Origin: Chloroflexi bacterium CFX4
Lineage (GTDB): Bacteria > Chloroflexota > Anaerolineae > Aggregatilineales > UBA2796
Assembly: GCA_021404685.1 (NCBI GenBank)
Contig: QWHC01000005.1
Location: 62,001 to 126,000 of the forward strand
Direction: 5' to 3'
Length of the DNA: 64,000 nt
Shown here: in pieces, positions 8,185-16,174 of the stretch
How positions within the stretch are numbered: position 1 is the stretch's first letter
Layout: each line of letters opens with the position of its first letter
Notes under the pieces: generated by a model
What the model was told of the DNA's origin: nothing
The model's input: the letters and a program-made list of their open reading frames with translations, nothing else
Databases searched by the model: none
Made by a program: the position numbers and the translations under genes

Positions 8185-8628
8185 ATGCACGGCACAAGGC
8201 AAGAAGGGTCGCCCTACACAGCTTTCCGAACCATGTTGGAACAAGTGATCGGGCAACCATTTAGCGCGGCGGGCTTCCGCCTGCAAGAAAATGCGATGCA
8301 CCACATGCGCGGCTTGTTCCGTTATGAGAAAGCGCTTGCCGATCCGCTGTGGATTAGCGTCGCCTTTCAGATGCTGCCTTATGCAGATGGTTTAGGGCGC
8401 TTTCAGGTGGCGCTGCGGCGCAGCACAGCCGATGCTGTGTTGCAAGAAATCAGCCTGGCGCGGCTGGTGTGGGAAGGCTTTCAGGTTGGGCAGTTAGGCA
8501 GCCCTGAGCATTGGTGGCAGTTTCGGACGCCGCATGAGCTTGCCTACGCCCTTGTGGAGGCGGGCAAGCTCATCTTTGCTTTTGGTGTGCCATATTTGGA
8601 AGGCAGCCTAGCACCTGATTCGCACTAG
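8185..8628 (+). CDS. Conserved-looking hypothetical protein, 147 aa
   Basis: ATG at 8185 gives a soluble 147-residue protein without signal peptide or membrane segment. Features: an N-terminal amphipathic helix (YTAFRTMLEQVIGQPF), an aromatic core (RGLFRYEKALADPLWISVAFQMLPY), and WEGFQVGQLGSPEHWWQF. It might be distantly like the DUF4304-type small proteins, but I cannot assign a family. It converges with the response regulator downstream, sharing the stop palindrome CTAG (8625-8628). Confidence 0.7.
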   Translation: MHGTRQEGSPYTAFRTMLEQVIGQPFSAAGFRLQENAMHHMRGLFRYEKALADPLWISVAFQMLPYADGLGRFQVALRRSTADAVLQEISLARLVWEGFQVGQLGSPEHWWQFRTPHELAYALVEAGKLIFAFGVPYLEGSLAPDSH

Positions 8629-9005
8629 CGCTCTACAGCGCTGAGGTTTAACATACCACGCACCTTCGATACTAAATCGTGGTGCAGTATCGGTTTAGGC
8701 AAGTAGCTGGTGGCACCGGCTTCCATACCGCGAATAACGCTCTCGGAGTCGCTACGGGTGGAAAGCATCAGGATTGGCGTCTCTGTGTATTGGGGCAGGG
8801 TGCGAATGACGCGGCAGAGTTCAATACCATCCATGCCGGGCATCATGATATCGAGGATGATGAGATCGGGATGCTCACGCTCTAAAACAGCCAGTGCTTG
8901 ATCAGCGTTTTGTGCCTTTACAACCTCAAAACCGCCGCGATCAAGCATAATGCCAATAAGCGTCAGTGCGCCTACTTCATCATCCACAACCAAAATTCGC
9001 TTCAT
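8625..9005 (-). CDS. Single-domain response regulator (CheY-like receiver)
   Basis: 126 residues consisting only of a receiver domain: acidic pair VVDDE near residue 7-9, phospho-acceptor Asp in LIILDIMMPGMDG (about residue 52), Thr/Ser switch in ILMLSTRSD and the conserved Lys in YLPKP. No output domain, so it probably acts by protein-protein contact in a phosphorelay. No histidine kinase is nearby. It overlaps the 8185-8628 gene at the shared CTAG stop. Confidence 0.9.
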   Translation of the reverse strand: MKRILVVDDEVGALTLIGIMLDRGGFEVVKAQNADQALAVLEREHPDLIILDIMMPGMDGIELCRVIRTLPQYTETPILMLSTRSDSESVIRGMEAGATSYLPKPILHHDLVSKVRGMLNLSAVER

Positions 9006-9189
9006 CTTGCAGCTTCTCCAAGTCGTGTAGGTGTCCTGTGTCTTTATCTAATTTTAGGCGAAAGCCCGTTTAGGGCTATAACAATGCATACTCAATTCTA
9101 CAAGCGTTTTCTGATGCTATCCTAACGCACTTATAACAAATGCGCCGTTGTTACTGTAATCATCAGGCAGCACAAGGCACAACAATGGC

Positions 9190-9912
9190 TTAGGCAGGTT
9201 GGCGCAACCTGAGCAGTGCTGTGCCAAGCAGATAGCCGTTCGCCAAGAATGCCAACGTCAGGATGGCGATATAGCCGACCAAGCCAAGCGTCAGGATTGG
9301 CACCATGATCACGCTCAGCACGCCGCCACCTGTGATCACGGCGCTGAGCGCCAACAAAAACAGCACCAAAACAACCACAGAAAGCATCAGCAGCAGAAAG
9401 GCAAGCAGGCTTTGGTAGCCATACAGCACGCCGAATAAGCCTGCTGCCTTGCGTATATCACGCAGCCGCGCTCCCACTTCCAGATAGTGGTAGAACTGAT
9501 CAGTTTGAGCATAGCGCGCATGGGCGCAGGTAAGCAAGTAATTTGCCAAAAGCAAATAGGCAAGCGCTACCCCAAAGGCAAGCACCCGCAGCGCCAAAAA
9601 AGACTCTGCGCCGTTTGTTAGCAGCGAGATGAGCAGCACACCCAAAAAGATCAACAGCACAGGTGCACCATACAGAGCGGTGGCAACCAACGAGAGCAAG
9701 CCACGTACTGCAATATCTGTCCACCCATCCCAAGACGGTAGCGGTTGCTTTTCGCCGCGTGCCAAATTGCGCGCCACACTCAGCGCGTAGCCGCTCCACA
9801 AGATCAGGTTCAAGCCGGGCAGAAACCCAACAATGAGGAAGATAATCAGCTTGGAAAACCACGCCGAATCTTCAAAAGGATAGGTGACGCTGCGCCCTAA
9901 ATCTACGTGCAT
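9190..9912 (-). CDS. DUF4013 polytopic membrane protein
   Basis: 240 residues with about five or six hydrophobic segments. The N-terminal pattern (FPLI-like FLIVGFLPGLNLILWSGYAL, VARNLARGEKQPLPSW.GW, IAVRGLL) is that of DUF4013 proteins: membrane proteins with an RG-x-PLP-x-W/F motif between helices 1 and 2. Function unknown. It starts 5 nt downstream of the tlpA-like stop on the same strand, so the two are probably cotranscribed. Confidence 0.85.
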   Translation of the reverse strand: MHVDLGRSVTYPFEDSAWFSKLIIFLIVGFLPGLNLILWSGYALSVARNLARGEKQPLPSWDGWTDIAVRGLLSLVATALYGAPVLLIFLGVLLISLLTNGAESFLALRVLAFGVALAYLLLANYLLTCAHARYAQTDQFYHYLEVGARLRDIRKAAGLFGVLYGYQSLLAFLLLMLSVVVLVLFLLALSAVITGGGVLSVIMVPILTLGLVGYIAILTLAFLANGYLLGTALLRLRQPA

Positions 9913-9917
9913 AGATG

Positions 9918-10553
9918 CTATGGATCCGCCAATTTGCGGAGCGTTTGCTCCAAGATTGCCGCCGTCACCTCACCGATTTGTTTGTGGCGCACAATACCCT
10001 CAGGGTCAATGAAAAAGGTGATGGGCAAACTGACAATGCCATAACGGTTGCTGATCTTGCCGCCTGCATCAAGGGCAACCGGCAGCGTGAGGTTCAGTTC
10101 ATCCAAGAAGGCGCGCACCGCCGACTCGGACTCGTCGCGGTTGACGGCGATGAGCGCGACTTGCCCAAGTGCGCGTGCCGCCTCAGAAGGTGAGTCGATC
10201 AAGGCTTGCAGCACAGGCATCTCGGCGCGGCACGGCGCGCACCAAGTTGCCCAAAAGTTCACCACCACCCACTGACCGCGCAAGGCGCTCAGGCGCAACG
10301 TCTCGCCGTTGGGCGTGGGCAGCTCAAAATCCGGCGCAGGGCTGCCGATCAGGGTGAAGGGCGTTAGGGCAACAATTGGTGGCGAATCATCGCGCCTGCC
10401 GCCGATCTGATCGCGCCCTTCAACAATGCTCTCCGCCAACAAGAAAGCGACCAACGCCGCCGCAATTGGCATGATCAGGAAGATCGCCAGCGTTGGGCGG
10501 TAAGGCGGATAAGGCGGGCGCTCAGGTGGATTATCGTGTATCTGTTCGGACAT
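9918..10553 (-). CDS. TlpA/ResA-like membrane-anchored thioredoxin
   Basis: 211 residues: a Pro-rich N-terminus, one transmembrane anchor (about 21-43), then a redoxin domain with the active-site motif FWATWCAPC (cysteines at 105 and 108) and the cis-Pro loop SLPITFFIDPEG. TlpA/ResA proteins act outside the membrane to reduce disulfides, for example in cytochrome c maturation. It heads a two-gene unit with DUF4013. No cytochrome maturation gene is in view, though a CydC-type exporter (also linked to thiol export) lies 4 kb away. Confidence 0.88.
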   Translation of the reverse strand: MSEQIHDNPPERPPYPPYRPTLAIFLIMPIAAALVAFLLAESIVEGRDQIGGRRDDSPPIVALTPFTLIGSPAPDFELPTPNGETLRLSALRGQWVVVNFWATWCAPCRAEMPVLQALIDSPSEAARALGQVALIAVNRDESESAVRAFLDELNLTLPVALDAGGKISNRYGIVSLPITFFIDPEGIVRHKQIGEVTAAILEQTLRKLADP

Positions 10554-10614
10554 GGTTACCTAGCTAAAGCAATACGTTGAGGAAGATTGTACCCAAAGTC
10601 GGCAAATGAGCGAT

Positions 10615-10650
10615 GGCAAGGCGCACCACACTTCATAAGTGCGCCTTGCC
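10615..10650 (-). terminator. Hairpin downstream of prfB
   Basis: A perfect 12-bp stem (GGCAAGGCGCAC with its complement, loop 12 nt) 15 nt past the prfB stop. There is no U run on the minus strand, so it may stabilise the 3' end or terminate with help rather than act as a classic intrinsic terminator. Confidence 0.5.
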
Positions 10651-10664
10651 GCCTCACGCGACGC

Positions 10665-11763
10665 TCAGCCTGAGGCTTGCCCAACTTTGGCGCGCAAATA
10701 CGCCTCCATAAAGTCATCCAGCCGACCATCTAGCACAGCGGCGGCGTTGCCAACCTCGTGATCGGTGCGATGATCTTTCACCAACTGATAAGGGTGCAGC
10801 ACGTAAGAGCGAATCTGGCTGCCAAAGTTCACGTCCACATGGGCGCCTTTCAGCTTGGCAAATTCTTCCTCCTGCTTGCGGCGCTCAAGGTCTAGCAGGC
10901 GTGCGCGCAGCACCTGCATGGCACGCTCACGGTTCTGATTTTGGCTGCGCTCGTTTTGGCAAGTCACCACCAAGCCCGTCGGCTTGTGGACGATGCGAAT
11001 TGCCGTCTCGTTCTTCTGCACATGCTGCCCGCCAGCACCGCTAGAGCGATAGGTGTCAATCTCTAGGTCTTTTTCGTCAATCACAATCTCGGCGATCTCG
11101 CCTTGCACGTCCGGCACGACTTCTACCAGCGCAAACGAGGTGTGGCGGCGCTTGTTGGCGTCAAAGGGGCTGATCCGAACTAGGCGATGCACGCCGCGCT
11201 CAGATTGTAGGTAGCCATAGGCGTAGCTGCCCTTGACGGTGATGGTGGCGCTTTTAATGCCAGCACCTTCGCCTTCCATTTGATCAATAATCTCAACCTT
11301 CAGATCGTGCGACTCTGCCCAGCGCAGATACATGCGGAGCAGCATTTGCGCCCAGTCCTGAGATTCAGTGCCGCCGGCGCCGGCATGTACCGAGAGAATT
11401 GCGTGTTCATTATCGTATTTGCCGCTCATCATCGCTTCAAAGGCGCGTTGATCGACAATACGTTGTAGGGCATCCACCTCTTGCTGAAGTTCTTGGGCAA
11501 TGCCCTCATCTTCCAGCAGGGCGAGTTCGTGTGCATCATGAAGGCGCGCTTGCAGGCTTTCCCACGCTGTGATTTCTTCCCGAAGGACAGCAAGGCGCTG
11601 CATGGCAGCTTGGGCAGCGCGCACGTCATCCCAGAAGTTCGGCGCGCTCGATTTTTCGTCTAAGGCAGCAGCTTCGCGGCTTTTGGCGGGTAAGTCAAAG
11701 ACGCTCCATAAGCTGTTGCACAGTCCGCTGCATGGCGTTGAGTTGGCTGATCAGGGCTTCCAT
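10665..11763 (-). CDS. prfB: Peptide chain release factor 2 (programmed +1 frameshift)
   Basis: Reads UGA and UAA stop codons and triggers peptide release. The main frame carries the GGQ motif in SSGAGGQHVQKNETA and the RF2 core (YGYLQSERGVHRLVRISPF). A short upstream frame, from ATG 11763 (MEALISQLNAM...), runs 22 codons to an in-frame TGA at 11695-11697. Reading on in +1 gives LDLPAKSREAAALDEKS and joins the main frame, for 365 residues in total, the usual RF2 length. The site is CTT TGA C with GGAG three nt before CTT. RF2 therefore autoregulates by recoding its own UGA. Single gene followed by a hairpin. Confidence 0.93.
11694..11700 (-). other. prfB programmed +1 frameshift site
   Basis: CTTTGAC on the minus strand, the canonical RF2 slippery site: CTT in the P site, in-frame TGA, then C. 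GGAG lies three bases upstream as the internal Shine-Dalgarno-like stimulator. Low RF2 favours the shift and full-length RF2 synthesis. Confidence 0.92.
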
Positions 11764-11861
11764 AGGTTTACATCTACTCCAACGGTTTATCAGTCTTGAG
11801 ATAGCGCGATCATAGAGGAAGTGCGCGCCGTTGTCCAGAGAAGATATGCGGCTGCCTTGCA

Positions 11862-12266
11862 TCAGCGGACGGACTGATCCCAATCAGGGTTGAGGAAGCG
11901 CTGAATCTCGACCAAGTAGCCCGCAGGATCGCGCAGGAAGCAGTGATAAATGCCGTAGGTGGTGTTGATCTGTGGCGGCGTCTCGAACAGCACGCCTTGC
12001 GCGCTCAGGAAGGCATACCAACCGTCTACATCCTCACTGACCAATGTCAGGATCACGCCCTGTTTCGGCGAGGCATCGGCGCCTTGCCGCTGGCACACAC
12101 CGATGTAGCTTTCGGCTGCGGCGCGGTAAATGCGGCAGCCACCTTGATCAAGGGCAAGCGGCAAGCCAAGCCATTCACCGTAAAAGCGGGCAGCCACCTT
12201 TAGGTCAGGCACATAGACGAAAGTGATGTGTTCCGAGATGGGCGGACGTTCCACAGGTAGCGGCAC
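11862..12266 (-). CDS. VOC/glyoxalase superfamily protein
   Basis: 134 residues with the paired beta-alpha-beta-beta-beta units of the vicinal oxygen chelate fold: HITFVYVPDLKVAARFYGEWLGLPL at the start and YGIYHCFLRDPAGYLVEIQRF at the end. Possible metal ligands are His13 and the Glu in LVEIQRF. Members include glyoxalases, dioxygenases and resistance proteins; the substrate cannot be told. It lies between ftsZ and prfB on the same strand; the terminator at 12277-12302 separates it from ftsZ. Confidence 0.85.
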   Translation of the reverse strand: MPLPVERPPISEHITFVYVPDLKVAARFYGEWLGLPLALDQGGCRIYRAAAESYIGVCQRQGADASPKQGVILTLVSEDVDGWYAFLSAQGVLFETPPQINTTYGIYHCFLRDPAGYLVEIQRFLNPDWDQSVR

Positions 12267-12276
12267 TCCTGAATAA

Positions 12277-12302
12277 AGCCCTTCTCTGTGCAGAGAAGGG
12301 CT
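12277..12302 (-). terminator. Intrinsic terminator of ftsZ
   Basis: AGCCCTTCTC pairs with GAGAAGGGCT around TGTGCA (10-bp stem), followed on the minus strand by TTTATT. It lies 12 nt past the ftsZ stop. Confidence 0.85.
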
Positions 12303-12313
12303 ATCGCGTTGGT

Positions 12314-13585
12314 TTAGCGCCGACGCAAAAAGGTCGGAATGTCTAGATCATCGCTGGAGTAGGTGTTTGGATTATTGCCTGCCGGCGGCTGCTGTGCAGG
12401 TGGCTGCTGCGCCGCGGGCGGTGTTTGTGGCTGCGGCGTAGGTTGGGCGGGCGGCTGCTGGCGTGTTTCGCGGCTTTCGCGTGGCTCAGCGGGCGGAATA
12501 GGCGCTTGCTGGCGCAAAGGTTGCTGCGGCTGCGGCGCGGGTTGCTGCTGCACAGTTTGGCGGGCGGCGGCAGCCTGAGCGCGCCAGTCGTTGGCGGCGG
12601 GCTTGGCAGCAGGGCGCGAACCAAGCGTGGAAGCACGCTCAAAGCCAGTGGCAATCACCGTAATGCGAATCTGATCGCGCATATTTTCATCCACCACAGC
12701 GCCAAAGATCAACTGCACATCGGGATGTGCTGTCTCTTTGATGATAGCGGCAGCCTCGTTCACTTCAAAGAGGCTCATATCCGCGCCACCAGTCACATTG
12801 AAAAGGATGCCGCGTGCGCCGTCAATGGTCACATCCAGCAGATTGCTGCTCACGGCGAGTTCGGCGGCTTTGCGAGCGCGGTCGTCACCGCTGGCGGTGC
12901 CAACAGCCATCAGCGCTGCGCCGCCTTCGCTCATGATGGCGCGCACATCGGCAAAGTCTAGGTTGATCAAGCCCGGCACAGTGATCACTTCCGAGATGCC
13001 CTGAATGCCTTGCCGCAGCACATCATCGGCAATGCGGAAGGCAGCGTTAAGCGGCGTCTTTTTGTCCATAATCTGCAAAAGGCGGTCGTTGGGGATGACG
13101 ATCAGCGTATCCACGCGGCTTTTCAGCTCTTCAATGCCTGCCTCAGCCGTGCTGATGCGCCGCGCCCCTTCAAAGCTGAACGGCTTGGTCACCACACCGA
13201 TGGTCAGCGCGCCTAATTCTTTAGCAATCTGCGCGATGACGGGCGCCGCGCCTGTGCCGGTGCCGCCACCCATACCGCTGGTGATGAAGACCATATCCGC
13301 GCCGCGCAGCACCTCGTAGAGTTCGTCAGCGCTTTCTTCAGCCGCTTTGCGCCCAATTTCGGGATTGCCGCCCGCGCCTAAACCGCGTGTTAGCTTCTCG
13401 CCAATCCGCACCCGTGTGCGTGCGTTGGAGAGCGTTAGGGCTTGGCTATCGGTGTTCACGGCGACGAATTCCACGCCGCCCAAGCCTTCTTCGATCATAC
13501 GGTTCACGGCGTTGCTACCACCCCCGCCAACGCCCACCACTTTGATCATGGCAAAATTCATGTCGCTTACAATTCCATCAGACAT
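12314..13585 (-). CDS. ftsZ: Cell division protein FtsZ
   Basis: 423 residues from ATG 13585, set by AGGAGC 8-9 nt upstream. The tubulin-like GTPase that forms the division ring. GTP-binding glycine loops: [11 protein letters not shown] near residue 17-27 and the tubulin signature GGGTGTG at 106-112; the T7 loop reads [15 protein letters not shown] Pro/Gln/Ala-rich linker of about 80 residues precedes the conserved C-terminal peptide [11 protein letters not shown], which in other bacteria binds FtsA/ZipA-like anchors. No ftsA, ftsQ or mur genes adjoin it, so ftsZ stands alone outside a dcw cluster. A promoter and a terminator frame it as one transcription unit. Confidence 0.97.
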   Translation of the reverse strand: MSDGIVSDMNFAMIKVVGVGGGGSNAVNRMIEEGLGGVEFVAVNTDSQALTLSNARTRVRIGEKLTRGLGAGGNPEIGRKAAEESADELYEVLRGADMVFITSGMGGGTGTGAAPVIAQIAKELGALTIGVVTKPFSFEGARRISTAEAGIEELKSRVDTLIVIPNDRLLQIMDKKTPLNAAFRIADDVLRQGIQGISEVITVPGLINLDFADVRAIMSEGGAALMAVGTASGDDRARKAAELAVSSNLLDVTIDGARGILFNVTGGADMSLFEVNEAAAIIKETAHPDVQLIFGAVVDENMRDQIRITVIATGFERASTLGSRPAAKPAANDWRAQAAAARQTVQQQPAPQPQQPLRQQAPIPPAEPRESRETRQQPPAQPTPQPQTPPAAQQPPAQQPPAGNNPNTYSSDDLDIPTFLRRR

Positions 13586-13664
13586 CGTGCGCGCTCCTAA
13601 AAATCGGTTGCAACTTGTGGGCGATTGTGTGTGCCGCCTGCTAAAGATGTTTGTTTCAGCCTGC

Positions 13665-13694
13665 ATTATATACGCAATAGGCTTTGCCATACAA
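13665..13694 (-). promoter_or_regulatory. Sigma-70-like promoter of ftsZ
   Basis: Minus strand TTGTAT (13694-13689), 18-nt spacer, perfect TATAAT (13670-13665), about 80 nt upstream of the ftsZ start. Confidence 0.6.
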
Positions 13695-13770
13695 ACAAAG
13701 GTCGTTCTCTAACGCGAAAGAAGCGCCGCTCAGATGATTTTCACACCTGAACGCGCAGTGTGTGTCATCA

Positions 13771-13801
13771 CAAAAAACGGGTGGCAGTGTGTGCCACCCG
13801 T
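13771..13801 (-). terminator. Intrinsic terminator of the SH3-repeat gene
   Basis: ACGGGTGGCA pairs with TGCCACCCGT around a 5-nt loop. On the minus strand it is followed by a run of six T, directly after the stop of the gene at 13811-14812. Confidence 0.9.
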
Positions 13802-13810
13802 CTGTTGAGC

Positions 13811-14812
13811 TTACTGGCGCTTCTCTAGCCAGTACTCTGTGGCATCGCCTTCGGCTGCCCAGCCTTCAAGGTTTTTCTTCGTCCATACGACCTTGTACCA
13901 TGCCAAGTTGTCGGCGCAGAACGGACCCTCAAGGATGGCAACATCATCACCCACGCGCATCAGGTCAAGGTTGACCGAACGGCGCGACGGATTGCGCTTG
14001 AGCGCGACCAGATCGCTGACCACACGCGCCAGATCATTTGGCTTCAGGCGTGAAGGCTGCGTACCACGGCAGTTTGAGGTCTCCACCTCTGCGTCGGACA
14101 CACTGAACGTCTCCATCCAGTATTCGCTGGCATTGCCTTCAGGCGCCCAACCCTCGATGTTTTTGCGCGTCCACAGCACCTTGTACCATGCCAAGTTATC
14201 AGCGCAGAACGGACCTTCAAGGATGACGATTTCATCGCCAGTGTTCATCAGGTCAAGGTTGACCGAACGGCGCGACGGATTGCGCTTGAGCGTGACCAAA
14301 TCGCTGCTCACACGCGCCAAATCGTCGGGCTTCAAGCGCGAAACCTGCGTGCCACGGCACTGAACAGGTGCATCGCTATCCACATCAGTAACGGTCAGCT
14401 TTTCAATCCAATACTCACGGGCATCGCCTTCAGCTGCCCAGCCTTCAAGGTCTTTGGTCGTCCAGATAATCTTATACCAAGCCAGATTATCAAAGCAGAT
14501 CGGACCTTCCAGCACCACGACGGTATCGTTGATACGCATCAGGTCAAGGTTAGGTGCACTGCGGCGCGGCTCACGCTTGATTGCGACCAGATCGCTGACG
14601 ATTTGTGCCACCTCGTCCGCCTTCAGGCGCGAGACCTGCGTGCCGCGGCACTGAACAGGCGTAGGTTCAGCCGTAGGTGTGGCATCGCCCTGAAACACGC
14701 CCGACTGGGTTGTGTTGACCGCTTCTGCCTGCACGCTGAGCGAAATGCCAAACAGCGACGAGAACAGCAGCGCCATAACAGAAATCAATAGACCAAAACG
14801 GAAGGATCGCAT
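13811..14812 (-). CDS. Exported protein with three SH3-like repeats
   Basis: 333 residues from ATG 14812 (GAGGAAAC just upstream). Signal peptide MRSFRFGLLISVMALLFSSL, then three near-identical ~85-residue repeats. Each opens with CRGTQxSRLK, continues SDLVxxKRxPSR, DLM, a V.ILEGPxCxDNLAWYKxxWT core and ends EGWAxEGxAxEYW. The cores read as bacterial SH3b-like domains; conserved Cys pairs (CRGT and GPxC) could form one disulfide per repeat. Such domains often bind cell-wall or protein ligands in the envelope. Own terminator at the 3' end. Confidence 0.8.
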   Translation of the reverse strand: MRSFRFGLLISVMALLFSSLFGISLSVQAEAVNTTQSGVFQGDATPTAEPTPVQCRGTQVSRLKADEVAQIVSDLVAIKREPRRSAPNLDLMRINDTVVVLEGPICFDNLAWYKIIWTTKDLEGWAAEGDAREYWIEKLTVTDVDSDAPVQCRGTQVSRLKPDDLARVSSDLVTLKRNPSRRSVNLDLMNTGDEIVILEGPFCADNLAWYKVLWTRKNIEGWAPEGNASEYWMETFSVSDAEVETSNCRGTQPSRLKPNDLARVVSDLVALKRNPSRRSVNLDLMRVGDDVAILEGPFCADNLAWYKVVWTKKNLEGWAAEGDATEYWLEKRQ

Positions 14813-15056
14813 TGTTTCCTCTTCTCTAGGATAACTTTTCCGCCATCGCATCTAATGTACAGCTAAACTCGCTATCGCGCTATCATTGTCCGTATCTCAA
14901 AAGTGTATCGAGATACTTAGAGCGCATGTGAAAAATGTAAAATGCCAGTGCAAGCAACCTGAACATGCCCTACAGATCGGCATTTTCAGCTTCTATAGAT
15001 TTCGTGGTATGATCTGCTTAGAACACTCGCTTACCACTAAAGGAAGTTCGACAGCC

Positions 15057-15272
15057 ATGAGTGTATGTTGGGTCTGCGAAAGCCCTGCACAAGCCTCCTG
15101 CCGTTTTTGTGGACGGTTTGTCTGCAAAAATCACACCTACAAAATGCCCTACTTTATGTCGGTTTATGTTGGCGCCAACCAGATGCCGAAAGCGCTCATT
15201 GTGGCAGATGCCGTGTGGTGCCGTGTTTGCCGCACCCATCCCGAACCGATTGAGATGCCCGAAATTTACTGA
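15057..15272 (+). CDS. Small zinc-finger-like protein, 71 aa
   Basis: ATG at 15057 follows AGGA at 15041-15044. The product has cysteine pairs CWVC, CRFC and CRVC plus CKNH and a CRTH end, in a B-box-like spacing (C-x2-C-x7-C-x2-C-x4-C-x2-H). At least one zinc site is likely. Soluble, no signal. A longer in-frame extension back to 14886 lacks a ribosome site. Zinc-binding is inferred from spacing; partner and function are unknown. Confidence 0.65.
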   Translation: MSVCWVCESPAQASCRFCGRFVCKNHTYKMPYFMSVYVGANQMPKALIVADAVWCRVCRTHPEPIEMPEIY

Positions 15273-15344
15273 GGGCGCTCAGCAAACGCTAAGCCGATCT
15301 TCGTAATTTCTGAATAAGTGCCTGTTAGGATAGACGGCACGTCT

Positions 15345-16166
15345 ATGGATAGCGAAAGGACTTGTTCAGAGATGGAATTGCATGATGACGATAAGCCTGT
15401 TGGTCGCGTATTGAGCCGCCGTGAGGTGTTGGCGCTGCTGGGTGGCGCCGGCGCTGCCCTGTTCAGCGGTGCTGCTTTTGCGCTGGGCAGCCGCCAAACT
15501 GCCTTAGCGGCTGATGGCACACCCACAGCGCAGCCTTCACCCTCTGCCACGCCGAATTCAATTCCAACTTGCGTGGTGCGCCCTGAACTGACCGAAGGAC
15601 CCTACTTTGTGGATAACCTGCTTGAACGGATTGATATTCGCACCGATTCGGTGAGTGGCACACCCAAGGAAGGCACGCCGTTGCTGCTGCGCTTTGTGGT
15701 GGCAAATTTGAGCGCGGCTGCCTGTCTGCCTTTGGCAGGCGCACAGGTGGATATTTGGCACTGTGATGCACAAGGGCTGTACTCAGGTGTGCGTGATGGG
15801 CGCTTTGATACACGCGGGCAGGACTTCCTGCGCGGCTACCAAATCACAGATCGCTATGGTGTGGCAGATTTCGTGACGATCTATCCGGGCTGGTACTCAG
15901 GGCGCGCTGTGCATATCCACTTCAAGATACGCACTGAGCCGCAGGCAGCCCGCGGCTACGAGTTCACCTCGCAGCTCTTTTTTGAGGAAGCTGTGAACGC
16001 GGCAGTCTACCAGCAAGCGCCCTACAGCAGCAAAGGCTTGGCAGATGTGCCGAATGCCCGTGATGGGATCTTCCGCAACAGTGGCGGTCAGCTTACCCTG
16101 AACCCAACCTTGCAAGATGATGGCAGCTACCTTGCCCTGTTCAACATCGGCTTGGATTTAACTTGA
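15345..16166 (+). CDS. Exported intradiol ring-cleavage dioxygenase-like protein
   Basis: 273 residues from ATG 15345; starts at 15318 (GTG) or 15372 (ATG) are possible. A twin-arginine signal (LSRREVLALLGGAGAALFSG) is followed by a Thr/Pro-rich linker and an intradiol dioxygenase domain: LTEGPYFVDNLLERIDIR, the GAQVDIWHCDAQGLYSGV strand, and YPGWYSGRAVHIHFKI with the Tyr and two His iron ligands. Intradiol enzymes cleave catechols between the hydroxyls using Fe(III). The Tat signal suggests folded, metal-loaded export. No aromatic degradation genes adjoin it, so the substrate is unknown. It converges on the SLC13-like gene 8 nt away. Confidence 0.85.
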   Translation: MDSERTCSEMELHDDDKPVGRVLSRREVLALLGGAGAALFSGAAFALGSRQTALAADGTPTAQPSPSATPNSIPTCVVRPELTEGPYFVDNLLERIDIRTDSVSGTPKEGTPLLLRFVVANLSAAACLPLAGAQVDIWHCDAQGLYSGVRDGRFDTRGQDFLRGYQITDRYGVADFVTIYPGWYSGRAVHIHFKIRTEPQAARGYEFTSQLFFEEAVNAAVYQQAPYSSKGLADVPNARDGIFRNSGGQLTLNPTLQDDGSYLALFNIGLDLT

Positions 16167-16174
16167 TCGGCGCG

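Noticed and set aside
10615-10650. Classical intrinsic terminator for prfB
   Set aside because: The stem is strong but no U tract follows on the minus strand, so it is recorded only as a hairpin of uncertain role.
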